Positions 20,936 to 29,902 are shown, numbered from the stretch's first letter. The stretch is DNA of 35,181 nt from JBECKQ01 sp040235375 (GCA_040235375.1 JBECKQ010000418.1:1-35181), one strand, 5' to 3'. A program made the numbers and translations. The notes: generated by a model from the sequence alone, not told the origin.

Positions 20936-22446
20936 GGTTTGTCCGTGCCTTTTGCTTCCGGTTCGCCGAAGACTTCCGCCTCGAACGAATAGATTTCGGC
21001 GTCGGGATTCTTCCACGTGTCCAGCGGCAGGCCCGCCTTGCGGCACGTCTGGGCGAGGAATTCGTCGCGGGTCCAGCCGCGCTCGTAGGCCACCTGCGGC
21101 AGCAGCACGCCGCGGCGCGGGCCCATGGAGATGAGCAGGCCGTGCCGCCCAACGATGATGTCCTTCGTGTCGTGGACGCGTTGCATCGGCGTCAGGTAGC
21201 TGATTTCGATGTGGATCGAGCCGAGTTCGGCGGCGGTGATGGGATTATCGAGGAAGCGGGGGTCCTGGCAGGCGGCGACGGCGTTGTGCACGACCGACTC
21301 GTACAACGGGCCGACCGCGGTCATATTGCCGATGCAGCCGCGCAGCCGGCCGTGGTTTTGCAGCGTCACGAAGCATGCGCCCGGCTCCGTCAGCTTCGCC
21401 GACAGAGCGGAGGCATCCGGCGTCTTGACCTCACGGTTGGCGAGGTACGCTGCGGTGGTCTCACGGGCAATCCGCAGAAGCGTGGCGCGGTCCTGTTCGT
21501 TGATCGTTCCCTTTTTGTGCGTGAAGACGAACGATTGGTACGTCACACTGTTGGTCCAGTCGCCGGTCATGTGCCCGGACGTGTCAAAGGCGGTTCGGAC
21601 AGCCTCCGCGCCGCCCTTCATGGACAGCGTACGGAGCAGCAGCGTGATGGGGCCGCGGCCGCAGATCGTGTCGCGTGTGTCCTGAAGGTGTTCGAGAAAT
21701 CCGTCGACGTCGCCACGCAGCAGCGGCGCGGCCGCCTGCTCCGCGAGCTTCTTCAGGTTCGCCTCAGCGTTGTCCGTGAACGGCACGTATCCGTAATTCG
21801 GCCCGTAGTGCGTGAAATCGCTGCTGGCGACGAGCAGCGTGTTGTCGTCGAGCAGCGGCGCGATCGCTGTCGCAGCCTGTGTGCACTGCTCCGGCGACAG
21901 GCGGCCCACCAGCATCGGCACGAGCTTGAAGTCGCCGACGGCCCGCTGGAGAAGCGGCAGTTGCAGCTCGAGCGAGTGCTCACCGGCGTCCACGCTCGGG
22001 TCCGACAGAAAGACCGGCGCCGCCAGCAGCCTGTCGCACGCTTCGCGGTCGATCGGCACGTCACCGAGCGGCGTCTGGTACGCGGTCAACTCCTTCGGCA
22101 CCTCGATGCCTTCGTATCGACCGGCGTTGCGGTGACTGAACGCCAGTACGATCACGCGGTCGTACTTTTGCCCGCGCAGCGTTGAGTACGCCGCGGCCGC
22201 GACCGGCGCGCTGTATCGATAGCCGGCGTGCGGAGCGATGACGGCGAGCGGCTTGCCGGTCACCGGCGGGGCGTTCGCGTCGGACATCATTTGATCGATC
22301 TGTTCGCGAAGCTGCTGCGCATCACCGGGGTACCAGGTGCCGGCGCAATACGAGGGCCTCACCTTCGCCGCGAACACCGGCCCCGCGGTGCACGCGCACG
22401 ACAACAGGGCTGCCATCAGCAGCCACGAGGAATGATTGGTGTCCAT
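20932..22446 (-). CDS. amrB: AmmeMemoRadiSam proteins B and A fused (MEMO-AMMECR1), exported
   Basis: A 504-residue fusion. The start is the ATG at 22446, with GACGGAGG about 10 bases upstream. A signal peptide (about residues 6-27; AALLSC could be a lipobox with C17) precedes the MEMO/AmrB domain (about 28-312). This keeps the family's metal-site residues: H73 in APHAGY, H105 in FSHRNAG and C262 in ICGRGPI, plus SSDFTHYG. They align with H49, H81 and C244 of human MEMO1. The AMMECR1/AmrA domain follows (about 315-490), with the hallmark LRGCIG (368-373). It is the first gene of the operon, with its own extended -10 promoter. The open frame extending upstream to 22815 has no coding character. 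Confidence 0.93.
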   Translation of the reverse strand: MDTNHSSWLLMAALLSCACTAGPVFAAKVRPSYCAGTWYPGDAQQLREQIDQMMSDANAPPVTGKPLAVIAPHAGYRYSAPVAAAAYSTLRGQKYDRVIVLAFSHRNAGRYEGIEVPKELTAYQTPLGDVPIDREACDRLLAAPVFLSDPSVDAGEHSLELQLPLLQRAVGDFKLVPMLVGRLSPEQCTQAATAIAPLLDDNTLLVASSDFTHYGPNYGYVPFTDNAEANLKKLAEQAAAPLLRGDVDGFLEHLQDTRDTICGRGPITLLLRTLSMKGGAEAVRTAFDTSGHMTGDWTNSVTYQSFVFTHKKGTINEQDRATLLRIARETTAAYLANREVKTPDASALSAKLTEPGACFVTLQNHGRLRGCIGNMTAVGPLYESVVHNAVAACQDPRFLDNPITAAELGSIHIEISYLTPMQRVHDTKDIIVGRHGLLISMGPRRGVLLPQVAYERGWTRDEFLAQTCRKAGLPLDTWKNPDAEIYSFEAEVFGEPEAKGTDKP

Positions 22447-22479
22447 GAGAAGTGCGCCTCCGTCAAACATGCCGCCATA

Positions 22480-22488
22480 ATCATACCA
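22480..22488 (-). promoter_or_regulatory. Extended -10 promoter of the AmmeMemoRadiSam operon
   Basis: On the minus strand the sequence TGGTATGAT fits the extended -10 form TGnTATAAT with one mismatch in the hexamer. No strong -35 is present, which is normal for this class. The transcript would start about 27 bases before the AmrB-AmrA ATG. Confidence 0.55.
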
Positions 22489-22682
22489 CCATTTTGCGAC
22501 GGTGCCCGCGGTTGCCCGCTGAAAAGCGGTTATTACAGATCCCTGACGCCGGCGTGTTAGCGGGCGCCGAAATCCCGTCTGCGGCGGGCCTTTACGGGGC
22601 GCGGGCGAGCGCCGTCGTGAACGACGCCGCCCGCGGCCAGGGCGCGGACATTTTCGACAAACCGCGGTAGAATCGGCCGCAC

Positions 22683-24608
22683 ATGCAAGAGACGCAACAC
22701 CGCTCTCATCGCCGGCTGTCCCAGGTGGTCCGCGCCCTGGCCGTTGCGGCCATCGTGATCCCCCTGGTCTTTGCGGCGATTCATCTGTGGAACCGCGATC
22801 CGGCTCAGCCGGCACGCCTCGGCGAGCTGGTCCACCCCGGAGCCGCCGCCGGTTGGAACGTCCTGCTCGTCACGCTGGATACCACCCGGCCGGACCACCT
22901 CGGCTGCTACGGATACGCCGCGGCGGAGACGCCTACGATCGATGCTCTGGCCTCCTGCGGCGTTCGGTTCGACGAGGCGGTGACCAGCGCCCCGATCACG
23001 CTGCCCTCGCATTCCACGATCATGACCGGACTGATACCGCCGAACCACGGCGTGCGTGACAACGGCACGCACGAGTTGCCGGGCAACGTGGTTACGCTTG
23101 CGGAGCTCCTGAAGGGGCAAGGCTACGACACGGCAGCGTTCGTCGGCTGCTTCGTGCTCGACGCTCGCTACGGCCTTGATCAAGGCTTTGACACGTACGA
23201 TTTCAGTGTCCCGGAAGAAGGTTTTCGAGAGGCGAATCTGTCCTTCAACGAGCGACCGGCCGACGCGGTGACGGACGCGGCGATCAAATGGCTCGACTCA
23301 CGGACGGGGTCGGCGCCTTTCTTCGCGTGGGTTCACTACTTTGACCCTCACCAGCCGTACTCATCCCCGACGGTTGGCCTGCAGCGCTTCGACGGCCGCC
23401 CATATGATGCGGAGATTGCCTACGTTGACATGCATCTGGCCAGGCTCATCGCCCGGCTGAAGGATCGAGGCCTGGCCGACCGGACGTTGGTTGTCGTCGC
23501 TTCCGACCATGGTGAGGGTCTGGGCGAGCATGGCGAGACGACGCACGGCTTTCTGCTGTACGACTCCACCGTGCGGGTTGCCTTGATCATCTCCAGTCCC
23601 ATGCTCTTCGACGGCCCGTATCGAGTTGAGGATCGCCTCGTCGGACTTGTGGATATCTTGCCCACGTTAGCGAGCATGCTCGGCATGGATTCGCCTGAAG
23701 GCCTGGATGGAGTGAATCTGCTCGACACCGATTTCGACGCCGACCGGGTCATCTACATGGAGACGATGTATCCCTACTATGCGGCGGGATGCAGCCCGAG
23801 CTTCGGCGGCAGGCGCCGCGATGCGAAATTCATCCTCTCTTCCCGTCCCGATTACTACGATCTCCGCCGCGATCCTCACGAAACCGTGAATCGTTACGGC
23901 GACACTCCCACTGTGAATGAGCTTTCCAAGCAACTGGAAGCAATCATGAACGGGTGGGAAGAAGACTGGGGGCGCAGCAATCGCCGGTTGCTGACGTCCG
24001 ATGAGAGGGACCGACTCACCGCCCTCGGCTACATCCACAGCGACACGGCCGGCCAGGGCGCTACCCAGGACTTCACTCAAAGCGATATCGCCAAGCCTCT
24101 GGAGACGCTAACCGATCCGAAGCACTTTCTGCAAGTCTTCGAGATGGCGGAAGATGCGCAGCGATTGCGGAGGCAAGGGGAGCTGACCGAAGCACTGGCC
24201 CGTGCGCGGCAGGCGGTCGATCGGCTTCCGACATTTCAGAGGGGAAGTCGTGTGTTAGCAAGCATCCTCCTCGACGCGGGACGCCCGGAAGAGGCGATTG
24301 CCTGTCTGCGGAAGTCGCTTGAAGTGGCTCCTGACTATGCGGCTACGATGCTGCTTGCGGAAATCCTCTGCCAGCTCAATCGAAGTGAGGAGGCGTACGA
24401 ACTGCTCGACAAGGCGATCCAGGAGGCTCCGCAGAACGGCAACGCTCTGATGGTCCGCGGCGACTGCCTCGTTCAGCAGGGGCAGTGCAACGAGGCGATC
24501 AAGACGTATCAGGAGGCCGCCCGACTCGATGAGAATCGCGTGGGCATTGCTGCGACTCGTCGCATTGAGCGTGCCCGCAGCTTGCAGAACGGCGAGTCCG
24601 CGCCGTGA
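22683..24608 (+). CDS. Membrane-anchored sulfatase-fold hydrolase with C-terminal TPRs
   Basis: A 641-residue protein. One helix near the N-terminus (about residues 18-36) anchors it. The alkaline-phosphatase/sulfatase-fold domain spans about 57-420: metal-site DTTRPDH (66-72), nucleophile region ITLPSHSTIMTG (105-116), and the second metal site SDHGEGLGEHGETTHG (about 277-292). TPR-like repeats fill about 475-630. In true sulfatases the nucleophile is a Cys or Ser in C/S-x-P-x-R that becomes formylglycine. Here the position is a threonine and the R is H (TLPSH), so formylglycine cannot form. This form is the usual one in the TPR-linked subfamily and suggests a phosphate or other ester as substrate. 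The ATG at 22683 has no strong ribosome site. Confidence 0.88.
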   Translation: MQETQHRSHRRLSQVVRALAVAAIVIPLVFAAIHLWNRDPAQPARLGELVHPGAAAGWNVLLVTLDTTRPDHLGCYGYAAAETPTIDALASCGVRFDEAVTSAPITLPSHSTIMTGLIPPNHGVRDNGTHELPGNVVTLAELLKGQGYDTAAFVGCFVLDARYGLDQGFDTYDFSVPEEGFREANLSFNERPADAVTDAAIKWLDSRTGSAPFFAWVHYFDPHQPYSSPTVGLQRFDGRPYDAEIAYVDMHLARLIARLKDRGLADRTLVVVASDHGEGLGEHGETTHGFLLYDSTVRVALIISSPMLFDGPYRVEDRLVGLVDILPTLASMLGMDSPEGLDGVNLLDTDFDADRVIYMETMYPYYAAGCSPSFGGRRRDAKFILSSRPDYYDLRRDPHETVNRYGDTPTVNELSKQLEAIMNGWEEDWGRSNRRLLTSDERDRLTALGYIHSDTAGQGATQDFTQSDIAKPLETLTDPKHFLQVFEMAEDAQRLRRQGELTEALARARQAVDRLPTFQRGSRVLASILLDAGRPEEAIACLRKSLEVAPDYAATMLLAEILCQLNRSEEAYELLDKAIQEAPQNGNALMVRGDCLVQQGQCNEAIKTYQEAARLDENRVGIAATRRIERARSLQNGESAP

Positions 24609-24709
24609 GCACTTCATCCCAGGCCGGTCGAAGTGCCGGCTCGATAACCAAAGACCACGGCGTGTCCCTGCGGGCCAGACCGTGCCACCCAGTGGTTCGT
24701 GCAGGCTGT

Positions 24710-26551
24710 TTACGTGTACGCGGCGATCGACTCGAGAAACGTGCGGCCGTACAACGCCAGCTTGGTCTCGCCGACGCCGGTGACGGCGAGCATGTCGGTG
24801 AGTGTGGTCGGTTTGAGGCGGGCCATGTCGCGTAGCGTCGCGTCGCTGAAGATCATATAGGCGGCCACGCCGCGGTCTTTTGCCAGGGCACTTCTCGTTT
24901 GGCGCAGGCGCTCAAAGAGTCCCTCGTCGACGCCCTCCCAGCTTGCCCGTTCGCCACGGCTTTTTCTTGTTCGCTTGGCCTTGGCCTTGAGCAGCAGCAC
25001 TTTACGCCCGCGGCGCATCACGTCCCAGGAGGCGTCGTTGCATTGAAGCACCGGTCGGTCGCCGCCCGTCCGCGCCACCAGTCCCTGATCGACGAGTTGA
25101 AATACCCAGTTGGTGAGGGTTTTTTCGGCGACGTCGCCAAGCAGCCCGTACGTGCTGAGGCCATCGTGGCCGCGCCGCCGGATGGTGTCGGAATCGGCGC
25201 CGCGCAGAACCTGCACGACATACTGCACGCCGTAGCGGCCTTCGAGGCGGGCGACGCAGGAGAGGATTTTCTGGGCGGTCACCGTTCCATCCTCGACGCC
25301 CTCGATCTCGTTGAGGCACACGTCGCATGCTTCGCAGTTCGCCTTGGGATACGCCTGGCCGAAGTAGTCGCTCAGCATGCGGTGGCGGCAGTGGGGCACG
25401 GCAGCGTAGCGACGCATCTCCTCCAGAAGTCCCAATTGGGCCTCCAACGCTTCGTCCGCGAGGCCCGCTTCTGCGGCGCTGCGCTTGATCAGCGATTCCC
25501 AGCGGGGCATGTCGGCGGCGGAGTACAGCAGGACGCACTCGGCTTCGAGGCCGTCGCGGCCGGCCCGGCCGGTCTCCTGCTGGTAATGCTCGACCGACTT
25601 CGGCATTGTGGCGTGGATGATGCAGCGGACATTGCTCCGGTCGATGCCCATGCCGAACGCGACGGTCGCGGCGATGACGTTCACGCTTTCGTCGGCGAAA
25701 GCGTCCTGCGTGCTCCGGCGCGTGTCGGGGTCTTGCCCGGCGTGGTAGGCGCGGGCGTCGATGCCGGCGAAGCGCAGGGCGTCGGCCATACCCTCGGAAT
25801 CCTTGCGCGTCATGCAGTAGACGATGACCGCCTCGTCCTTGTGCCTGCGAATGATCTCCCCCGCCTGCTCGTGGGCATCGACGCGCGGAATCACGCGGTA
25901 GGCCAGGTTCGGCCGGTCGAACACGCCGACGAGCACGGCTGGATCGCGCAAGTGCAATTGGGCGACGATGTCATTGCGGACGCGTTGGGTTGCCGTGGCC
26001 GTGTAGGCGTGGATGCCGGCCTCGGGGAAGTGCTCGCGCAGCTCGGCGAGCCTGCGGTAGTCCAGCCGGAAGTCGTGCCCCCAATGGCTGATGCAGTGGG
26101 CTTCGTCGATCGCGAATGAATGAACGCCGATGCGGCGCAGAAGATCGAGAAACGGCGGCGTGAGCAGCCTTTCGGGCGAGACGAAGATGAGACGGCACTG
26201 GCCGTCGCGCACGCGGCGTTGCATTTGGTCGCGCTCCGCCGGTGCCAGTCCGCTGTGCAGGGCGACCGCCGGGTACTCGATGGAGCGCAGCGCATCGACC
26301 TGGTCCTTCATCAGCGAGATGAGCGGCGAGACGACCACGTCGGTTCGTTTCGCCACGAGCGGCGGCACCTGGTAGCAGAGTGACTTTCCGCCGCCGGTCG
26401 GCAGGACCACGAGCGAGTCGCGCCCGGCGAGCTCCGCGTTGATCGCCTGGTCCTGGAGCGGGCGGAGCCGGTCGAATCCCCAGTAGCGGCGAACCACGGT
26501 GGCGATCTCATCGGGGACGGCGTGTACCGGCGATGTTGGCGTCGAATTCAC
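24710..26551 (-). CDS. recQ: RecQ-type DNA helicase
   Basis: A 613-residue RecQ helicase with full domain order. The superfamily 2 helicase core has Walker A LPTGGGKS (about 50-57), DEAH (about 148-151), SAT-like TATAT and QETGRAGRD (motif VI). The RecQ zinc domain has C-C-C-C ligands (CRHRM..., CEACDVC, about 385-410), followed by a winged helix. A C-terminal HRDC domain (about 535-610) has the basic linker before it. It unwinds DNA during recombination and repair. The start is GTG at 26551 without a clear ribosome site; no better start was found. It lies 55 bases behind the KaiC/histidine kinase pair on the same strand and may be read through from it. Confidence 0.96.
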   Translation of the reverse strand: MNSTPTSPVHAVPDEIATVVRRYWGFDRLRPLQDQAINAELAGRDSLVVLPTGGGKSLCYQVPPLVAKRTDVVVSPLISLMKDQVDALRSIEYPAVALHSGLAPAERDQMQRRVRDGQCRLIFVSPERLLTPPFLDLLRRIGVHSFAIDEAHCISHWGHDFRLDYRRLAELREHFPEAGIHAYTATATQRVRNDIVAQLHLRDPAVLVGVFDRPNLAYRVIPRVDAHEQAGEIIRRHKDEAVIVYCMTRKDSEGMADALRFAGIDARAYHAGQDPDTRRSTQDAFADESVNVIAATVAFGMGIDRSNVRCIIHATMPKSVEHYQQETGRAGRDGLEAECVLLYSAADMPRWESLIKRSAAEAGLADEALEAQLGLLEEMRRYAAVPHCRHRMLSDYFGQAYPKANCEACDVCLNEIEGVEDGTVTAQKILSCVARLEGRYGVQYVVQVLRGADSDTIRRRGHDGLSTYGLLGDVAEKTLTNWVFQLVDQGLVARTGGDRPVLQCNDASWDVMRRGRKVLLLKAKAKRTRKSRGERASWEGVDEGLFERLRQTRSALAKDRGVAAYMIFSDATLRDMARLKPTTLTDMLAVTGVGETKLALYGRTFLESIAAYT

Positions 26552-26606
26552 GGCCCAAGTTTATGCAGCAGACCGACGTGTTGCCACCGGCCTCAGGGGG
26601 GCAGGA

Positions 26607-28187
26607 TCATGTTCTCGCCAGCGAGTCGCGGATGGCGGCGATGAGCTCCTCGATGGGGCCCCCCTTGGTCAGGTAGACCTTCGCGCCGGCTTGCAGCATC
26701 TGCCGGGCCATTTCCGACTGATCGTGCATGGACAGGCCGATGATATGGGGGCAGGTCTGCTCTTCGACGATCTGCCGCGTGGCCACGATGCCGTTCATCT
26801 CCGGCATGGTGATGTCCATGACGATGGCATCCGGTCGCAGTTCGCGAGCCTGCTCGATGGCCTGCCGGCCAGTCGCCGCTTCGCCGACGACTTCGATGTC
26901 CGGGGCGTCTTCGAGCAGGGCGGTCAGGCCCCGGCGCAGTACGGTGTGATCGTCAACCAGCAGGACGCGGATTCTCTCAGCGCCGGGGACATACCCACCG
27001 GTGACGGAGTCTGTGCGCTGCTCCGCGGACTTTCGCTCGGTTGCGGCCGAGGCCACCGCTTCGCGAGGAACGCGGATTTCGATGCGGCTGCCTTCGCCGG
27101 CTCTCGATCTTACATTCAACGACCCGCCCAGACAGTCGACGCGCTCTCGCAGAGTGAGCAAACCTATCCCGCTTATGCTCGCGGAGTCATGACCCAACTG
27201 AGACGGCGAGATGCCTCTGCCGCGGTCCTCCACAACGAGGGCGATACCGCTCTCGCCCCACGGCAGGAGTTCGAGCCTGGTCGAGCGGACACCGGCGTGC
27301 TTGACCACGTTGAACAGCAGCTCGCGGGCGGCGTCGAACAGCAGGAGCTTGATCTCATCGCAGACTGGCCCGGCGTCCTGAGCGATGTGCAGGTCCACGG
27401 TGAGCCCCTGCTCCTTCGCCATTCGCCGGGCGAGCCACTGGAGAGAATCGCGAAGATCGGCTTCGTTCAGAAACGGCGGGCTGAGCTCGGCGGCAAGGGA
27501 GCGCGACACCTTGACCGACTCGTCGAGAAGTTCCTCCACCTGCCGGAGGATCACTTGCAGCTCGTCGGCGGCGCGCTTGGACAACGCGGTGACGTGGAAC
27601 TTCGCACCGACGAGCAACTGCTGAAGATGATCGTGCAGGATTCGCGACAGCCGCCGCCGCTCGCGGTGCTCGGCGTGCGTGAGCTGGAGGGCGAGCTTCT
27701 GGAGCTGGGCGGCGCGGTTCTCGAGACGATGGTTCAGTTTCTCGAGATTGATGAGCAGATCGCGAACCTGAAACTGCCGACGGCGCGCCTCGAGGGCGGC
27801 GTGAAACACCGACAGGAAGGTGGGTACGTCCACCGGTCGTTTCAGCAGCATGGCGTTCCGCCGCGAGGCGAGACGTTCGATTCCGGATCGCTGTCGCGTG
27901 CGGGGCGTGAAGATGATCAGCGGCAGGTCGGACCAGGCGGCCTGCTCGTCCAGAACATTCAACAGCTTCGACACGTCGTCCGCAGAGACGGCCTGGTCGG
28001 CAATGACCGCCGGCCCGCACGTTTCGTCGGTGATCTGCCGCATCAGCTCCTCGAGCGTTTCACACGACTCGCAGTGAAGGCCCTCGTTCTGCAGGAGCGT
28101 GCACACCAGTTCGGCATCGCGCCCGACGGGCGTCAGCACGGGGATGAGAAAGTTCACGCCCCTGTTTTCCGGATGGTCCGCGCTCAT
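26607..28187 (-). CDS. NarX-type histidine kinase with N-terminal and C-terminal receiver-like domains
   Basis: A 526-residue protein. Residues about 10-135 look like a receiver or pseudo-receiver. Then comes a coiled region and a HisKA_3 dimer/phospho-acceptor helix with RRLSRILHDHLQQLL (His about 184). HATPase_c (about 285-375) has FNVVKHAG and ISGIGLLTLRERV. The C-terminal receiver (about 405-520) is of NarL type with RVLLVDDH, an acceptor Asp in MDITMPEMNG (about 457) and the TKG lysine, but no DNA-binding domain follows. The start ATG overlaps the KaiC gene's stop (ATGA), so the two are coupled, and the kinase is likely to take its signal from KaiC. Because its output is a stand-alone receiver, the final effector must be another protein. 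Confidence 0.9.
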   Translation of the reverse strand: MSADHPENRGVNFLIPVLTPVGRDAELVCTLLQNEGLHCESCETLEELMRQITDETCGPAVIADQAVSADDVSKLLNVLDEQAAWSDLPLIIFTPRTRQRSGIERLASRRNAMLLKRPVDVPTFLSVFHAALEARRRQFQVRDLLINLEKLNHRLENRAAQLQKLALQLTHAEHRERRRLSRILHDHLQQLLVGAKFHVTALSKRAADELQVILRQVEELLDESVKVSRSLAAELSPPFLNEADLRDSLQWLARRMAKEQGLTVDLHIAQDAGPVCDEIKLLLFDAARELLFNVVKHAGVRSTRLELLPWGESGIALVVEDRGRGISPSQLGHDSASISGIGLLTLRERVDCLGGSLNVRSRAGEGSRIEIRVPREAVASAATERKSAEQRTDSVTGGYVPGAERIRVLLVDDHTVLRRGLTALLEDAPDIEVVGEAATGRQAIEQARELRPDAIVMDITMPEMNGIVATRQIVEEQTCPHIIGLSMHDQSEMARQMLQAGAKVYLTKGGPIEELIAAIRDSLART

Positions 28188-29695
28188 CGTGGTCTCGCCT
28201 TCTCAACTCCCCCGCTGGCGAGGAGCTCTTCGTAGCGGCCGGTATAGTGCGGCGAGCCCGTCAGCACGCCCGAGAAGTTCGCCAATGGCTGACCTACGGT
28301 GACCCCCTTGTCATCGATGCGCAGCTCGCGAATCGTCGATTCGTGAGGGCCGTGCCGCTTTTTCGCGACGGCGATGCAGCGACGCATCGCTCCATTCGCC
28401 TCAAAATGGCGGACGACCACGACCGTGTCCGCGAGGTAGCTGGCATCAATCGCCGCCCTGTCGGTGCTGCCTGACAATCCGTGGGCCGTGACGATCATGA
28501 TCGTCAGGACGCCGGCGGCGCTGAGATAGCTGAGCAGCTCGTGCAACTGGATCATCATCGTCCGGTCATCGGGCACGGCATTCAGGTATCCCGTGAGGCT
28601 GTCGATCACGACCAGGCGAACGCCGTCATCGTGACAAGCGGAGCGGACGGTGTGCATGAATTCTCCCGGTGACAGCTCGCCAACGTTGACCTGATTGAGG
28701 TCCACGAGGCCGCGCTCGATCTGGCGGCCGATGGACATCCCGATCCCATCGGCACGGCGGATGAATGTCTCCGGACGCTCGTCGAAGCAGTAGATGGTGC
28801 TGCGCTCGCCGCGCTCGGCCGCGGCCTGGACGTAGAGGCCGGCCAGCGTGCTTTTGCCGGCGCCGGTGGTTCCGGCGAGCAGGCAGGCGGTGCCCTCTTC
28901 GAGGCCGCCGCCGAGCATGGCATCGAGCTCGCCGTTGCCGCTGGCGATGACGTGCCACGCCGCCGTTCGCGGCCGGCCGACCAGCTCGATGCGGGGGTAG
29001 ATGTCGATCCCCCCGGTGCGAATCCGGAAGTCGTGATAACCGCCGGCGAAGTCCATGCCCCGCATCTTGGATATGCTGACCCGCCTGCGCGGCCGGCCAT
29101 AAGCCGGCGCCTCCCGGTCGAGGTGGATCACGCCGTAGACGATGGTCTGCATCGTCATGATGTCTTCCTCAGAGGCATCGCCGGCCGTGAGCAGCGCCGT
29201 GCATCGTTCGCGCATAAGGGTCCGTTTCAAACGGAGTATCTGCCGGCGCAACTGGAAGGAGTTGTCCATCAGCACCGACAGCTCGCTCAGCGAATCGAGG
29301 ACGAGCCGCTGCGGATGACGCTGCTCGATCGCGCGGAGGATGGCGTTGGTCGCCTCCGGCAGCTCGATGTCCGTGGGGCTGAAGAGCGTCTGCTCGGAGG
29401 ACGCCGTGTCCTGCACGTGGTCCGGCAGCTCGACCACGTCGATACCATCGAGCGACCAGTTGTGCGACGCGACGATGTCTATCAATTCGGTTTTGCTTTG
29501 CAGGAGCGTCACGTACATGACGCGCTCGGACCGGCGAACGCCTTCCAGCAGGAACTGGAGTCCGAGCGTGGTCTTGCCCGTACCCGGGCCGCCATACAGC
29601 AGGAAAATGCGCTCCTTGGGCAGGCCTCCACGGAGTATCCGATCGAGTCCGTCGATGCCTGTGCTGACGCGCTCGGAAAGAACTGGTTCGGCCAT
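28184..29695 (-). CDS. Double-domain KaiC-like ATPase
   Basis: A 503-residue protein with two RecA-fold KaiC domains. Domain I (about residues 8-225) has Walker A GGPGTGKTT (35-43). Domain II (about 240-475) has GTTGAGKST near residue 275. Both contain a Walker B-like hydrophobic strand ending in DS (LVLDSLSEL; LVVIDSLTGYL). The start ATG at 29695 has GAGGG 10 bases upstream; the longer frame to 29818 is less likely. The protein resembles KaiC-family regulators found outside cyanobacteria. No kaiA or kaiB gene is nearby. Coupling to the histidine kinase suggests a signalling role. Confidence 0.9.
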   Translation of the reverse strand: MAEPVLSERVSTGIDGLDRILRGGLPKERIFLLYGGPGTGKTTLGLQFLLEGVRRSERVMYVTLLQSKTELIDIVASHNWSLDGIDVVELPDHVQDTASSEQTLFSPTDIELPEATNAILRAIEQRHPQRLVLDSLSELSVLMDNSFQLRRQILRLKRTLMRERCTALLTAGDASEEDIMTMQTIVYGVIHLDREAPAYGRPRRRVSISKMRGMDFAGGYHDFRIRTGGIDIYPRIELVGRPRTAAWHVIASGNGELDAMLGGGLEEGTACLLAGTTGAGKSTLAGLYVQAAAERGERSTIYCFDERPETFIRRADGIGMSIGRQIERGLVDLNQVNVGELSPGEFMHTVRSACHDDGVRLVVIDSLTGYLNAVPDDRTMMIQLHELLSYLSAAGVLTIMIVTAHGLSGSTDRAAIDASYLADTVVVVRHFEANGAMRRCIAVAKKRHGPHESTIRELRIDDKGVTVGQPLANFSGVLTGSPHYTGRYEELLASGGVEKARPR

Positions 29696-29768
29696 GCTGC
29701 GTTTGCCCTCTCGCGGAGTCCGTGCCGGTGTGCGAAGTTGTTTCGGCGATTGCCCGTGGACTTCGCCT

Positions 29769-29798
29769 AGTTTAGTCGTTGCGCGTCGTACGCGGCAA
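29769..29798 (-). promoter_or_regulatory. Candidate promoter of the KaiC-histidine kinase operon
   Basis: On the minus strand, TTGCCG (-35, 4 of 6, at 29793-29798) and TAAACT (-10, 4 of 6, at 29769-29774) are 18 bases apart. The leader would be about 65 bases. An inverted repeat begins 15 bases upstream of the -35. Confidence 0.35.
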
Positions 29799-29812
29799 GG
29801 CGCGCCGATGCA

Positions 29813-29902
29813 TTTCATCGGACTTATCGCACGCAGTACTTCACCGTCGCTGTCGCTGATCGAGACATTAAGATTTGCTTATCTCGCTCGCATCCGATGA
29901 AA
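29813..29902. repeat. 10-bp inverted repeat flanking 70 bases upstream of the KaiC gene
   Basis: TTTCATCGGA (29813-29822) and its exact reverse complement TCCGATGAAA (29893-29902) flank a 70-base AT-richer segment upstream of the KaiC promoter. The spacing is too large for a terminator. It could be a pair of regulator sites. No gene lies between 29696 and 29964. Confidence 0.45.

Noticed and set aside
24609..24636. GCACTTC/GAAGTGC hairpin between the sulfatase-fold gene and recQ as a terminator
   Set aside because: The stem is only 7 bp with a 14-base loop and no T-run on either strand.
24899..26119. Long plus-strand open frame opposite recQ
   Set aside because: RecQ motifs are unambiguous on the minus strand; this is a high-GC shadow.
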